From: Trichomonas tenax
Taxonomy: Eukaryota > Parabasalia > Trichomonadida > Trichomonadidae
Reading direction: 5' to 3'
DNA length: 16,705 nucleotides
Assembly: GCA_023091735.1 (NCBI GenBank)
Contig: JALKBU010001102.1
Coordinates: forward strand, 1 to 16,705
The translations under genes were made by a program, and so were the position numbers. The notes under the pieces are model-generated. The model was given only the letters and a program-made list of their open reading frames with translations, searched no databases and was not told the DNA's origin. Positions 15,911 through 16,705 of this stretch are shown piece by piece; position 1 is the first letter of the stretch, and each line of letters starts with the position of its first letter.

Positions 15911-16030
15911 TTTAAATATATTTACGACAGAGTTTAGTTTTACAAGTTAGGTTCCCCCCTATATAGAAAATAAATTTTTGAATTACTTACAAAACTAACG
16001 TTAATTTTATTTTGGAATTCCTGACTTTAT

Positions 16031-16250
16031 AAAATGTATTCAGTTTTGAAAATAATTTATGACAAACTAACTAACTAAAAAAAGAAAGCGAAGGGCAAGG
16101 ATTTATGAAGTCAGAAATTTGAAAAATATTTTTAATGAAAATGTATTCAGTTTTGAAAATAATTTATGACAAACTAACTAACTAACTAAAAAAAGAAAGC
16201 GAAAGGAATTTATGAAGTCAGAAATTTGAAAAATAATTTTAGTGAAAATG
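16031..16250. repeat. Two-copy tandem repeat of about 107 bases
   Basis: Copy 1 (16031-16137) and copy 2 (16138 to about 16244) both start AAAATGTATTCAGTTTTG and share TTTATGACAAACTAACTAAC, an AAAAAAAGAAAGCGAA block and TTTATGAAGTCAGAAATTTG. Differences are a CTAA unit-number change, a few lost bases (GGGCAAGGA against AGGAA) and isolated substitutions. A third start, AAAATG, follows at 16245. Just upstream, GAATTCCTGACTTTATA (about 16015-16031) is an inverted, imperfect copy of the repeat's TATGAAGTCAGAAATTT. Confidence 0.8.
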
Positions 16251-16300
16251 AGAGAAATTTATTCGGATTTCTTTTCTTCCTCTTCTTTCTTTTTGGCTTC

Positions 16301-16358
16301 GGGACTTTACCCTTCGGGTTGCAACCGTTGGTTGCGTCCCTCAAGGGCTTTAGCCCTT
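16301..16358. repeat. Hairpin cluster with a possible three-way junction
   Basis: Four stems follow each other: GGGAC (16301-16305) pairs with GTCCC (16336-16340) and encloses ACCC-TTC-GGGT (16309-16319) and GCAACC-GTT-GGTTGC (16321-16335). Two bases later AAGGGC-TTTA-GCCCTT (16343-16358) forms a separate hairpin. The first three make a compact three-way junction with linkers of 3, 1 and 0 bases. The block overlaps the 3' end of the small lysine-rich ORF and its stop codon. Confidence 0.75.
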
Positions 16359-16606
16359 TCCTCTGCTTCTCTCATACGCTTACTTATCCACCTCGGATTC
16401 TTCTGTCTTCCTGCAACAAGTGCTGCTAATTGTTTTTCTGTACACTTACGTTTAGGTTTAACGGGTTTTTCCTCCGTTACTCCTTCAACATCTTTTTCAT
16501 TCTTTTTAGTCTTTCTTGCTTTGAGTTCGTGATCTTCGGTCTTGAAGCTAAGCTCCTTTAATATTTCTTCCTTTAATACCGCTTTCAAAGTTTCGAAGTC
16601 TGTCAT
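16307..16606 (-). CDS. Small lysine-rich repeat-associated ORF, function unknown
   Basis: The frame gives a 99-residue, highly charged protein from the first ATG. Residues 1-20 look helical, 25-55 are Lys/Glu-rich and probably disordered, and 50-72 hold KPKRKCTEKQLAALVAGRQK, followed by ISKRMREAEERAKALEGRN. A basic stretch followed by TEKQLxAL..GR recalls small basic proteins linked with Maverick/Polinton-like elements and large DNA viruses; this is a pattern memory, not a proven homology. The last 17 or so codons are encoded by the hairpin cluster. The stop (TAA at 16307-16309) is followed in frame by 15 more charged codons before the next stop at 16259-16261, so the frame may be prematurely ended. 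No initiator-like element is visible upstream. It lies 53 bases from, and divergent to, the start codon at 16660. Confidence 0.55.
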   Translation of the reverse strand: MTDFETLKAVLKEEILKELSFKTEDHELKARKTKKNEKDVEGVTEEKPVKPKRKCTEKQLAALVAGRQKNPRWISKRMREAEERAKALEGRNQRLQPEG

Positions 16607-16659
16607 AGTTTTATATTGGATAAAAATTTAAAATATTATTTTTTAATACTAATTAAATC

Positions 16660-16705
16660 ATGAGCTTAAGCAGATCAGAGAGAAATTCAATAATCATTAA
16701 TGATG
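16660..16705 (+). CDS. Possible start of a gene cut by the window edge
   Basis: An ATG at 16660 opens a frame of 15 codons (MSLSRSERNSIIIND) that is still open at the window end. It is divergent from the small lysine-rich ORF across 53 AT-rich bases, a spacing that fits a shared promoter region. The fragment is too short to assign, and a chance frame cannot be excluded. Confidence 0.3.
   Translation, partial: MSLSRSERNSIIIND

Larger units (their letters stand above)
15490..16030. other. Hairpin-rich AT spacer between host gene and repeat region
   Basis: No coding region is visible. The stretch holds two strong hairpins (15679-15707 and 15862-15910) and two C-runs beside TATAT (near 15595 and 15954). 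It forms the transition from the host-gene block to the repetitive right end. Confidence 0.5.

Noticed and set aside
15862..15960. Helitron 3' end (hairpin followed by CTRR)
   Set aside because: The hairpin is long and no CTRR lies at the expected short distance after it; no Rep/helicase gene is visible.
16056..16190. ACTAAC words as intron branch/3' splice signals
   Set aside because: Trichomonad introns carry ACTAACACACAG and a GTAYGT donor. Here ACTAAC is only part of a CTAA tandem run inside a repeat, with no donor or coding exon beside it.
16226..16532. Two plus-strand frames opposite the small lysine-rich ORF
   Set aside because: They give Phe/Ser/Leu-rich products that mirror Lys/Glu codons on the other strand, as expected of shadows.
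1..16705. tRNA, rRNA or CRISPR array
   Set aside because: I saw no cloverleaf with a GTTCGA-type T-loop in a suitable setting, no rRNA-like stretch, and no regular repeat-spacer series; the only tandem repeat has two copies and no spacers.

Overview
The window looks like nuclear DNA of a flagellated, intron-poor, AT-rich protist, most likely a trichomonad (parabasalid such as Trichomonas or Tritrichomonas). The sequence shows long uninterrupted reading frames in fairly balanced base composition, separated by very AT-rich spacers. Initiator-like elements (TCAYWW or the close variant ACACTT) lie only 14-24 bases before several start codons. TAAA signals overlap or closely follow stop codons. 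These habits are described for trichomonads. The gene content agrees: a flagellar-type ASH-repeat protein, a GAF/phosphodiesterase-like protein and a CDC50 flippase subunit. Species cannot be fixed from sequence alone.

Layout. 1-509 is AT-rich spacer. 510-3356 (+) encodes a 948-residue beta-propeller/alpha-solenoid protein with a disordered tail. A 64-base gap leads to 3421-3882 (+), a small IQ-motif protein resembling the C11orf65/MFI type. It is convergent with 4014-5816 (-), an apparently catalytically intact metallo-beta-lactamase/beta-CASP RNA endonuclease of the CPSF73/INTS11 group, closer to INTS11. A 1.4 kb spacer at 5817-7234 holds a MITE-like inverted repeat. 7235-10000 (+) encodes a GAF-domain protein with a phosphodiesterase-like C-terminus that has lost key catalytic residues. 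It converges, with a 79-base gap, on 10080-13646 (-), a 1188-residue ASH/MSP-repeat protein resembling the axonemal protein DLEC1/CFAP81. After an 0.85 kb AT-rich spacer with a strong palindrome comes 14498-15463 (+), a CDC50/LEM3 family P4-ATPase subunit.

Right end (about 15.6-16.7 kb). The character changes. There are two strong hairpins (15679-15707 and 15862-15910), a two-copy 107-base tandem repeat, and a short lysine-rich ORF (16307-16606, -). The ORF's 3' end is a run of four hairpins, three of which can fold as a three-way junction. A divergent start codon opens off the right edge. This is best read as the edge of a repetitive or mobile element, possibly Maverick/Polinton-like, but no transposase, integrase or polymerase is visible, so that stays inference.

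The host genes look like independent housekeeping or cytoskeletal units (RNA processing, signalling, flagellum, membrane lipid asymmetry) rather than an operon or a dedicated system. The points most worth a second look are the degenerate phosphodiesterase, the hairpin-rich right end, and a promoter-like CACTTTT motif shared by four genes and also found in inverted copies inside a hairpin.
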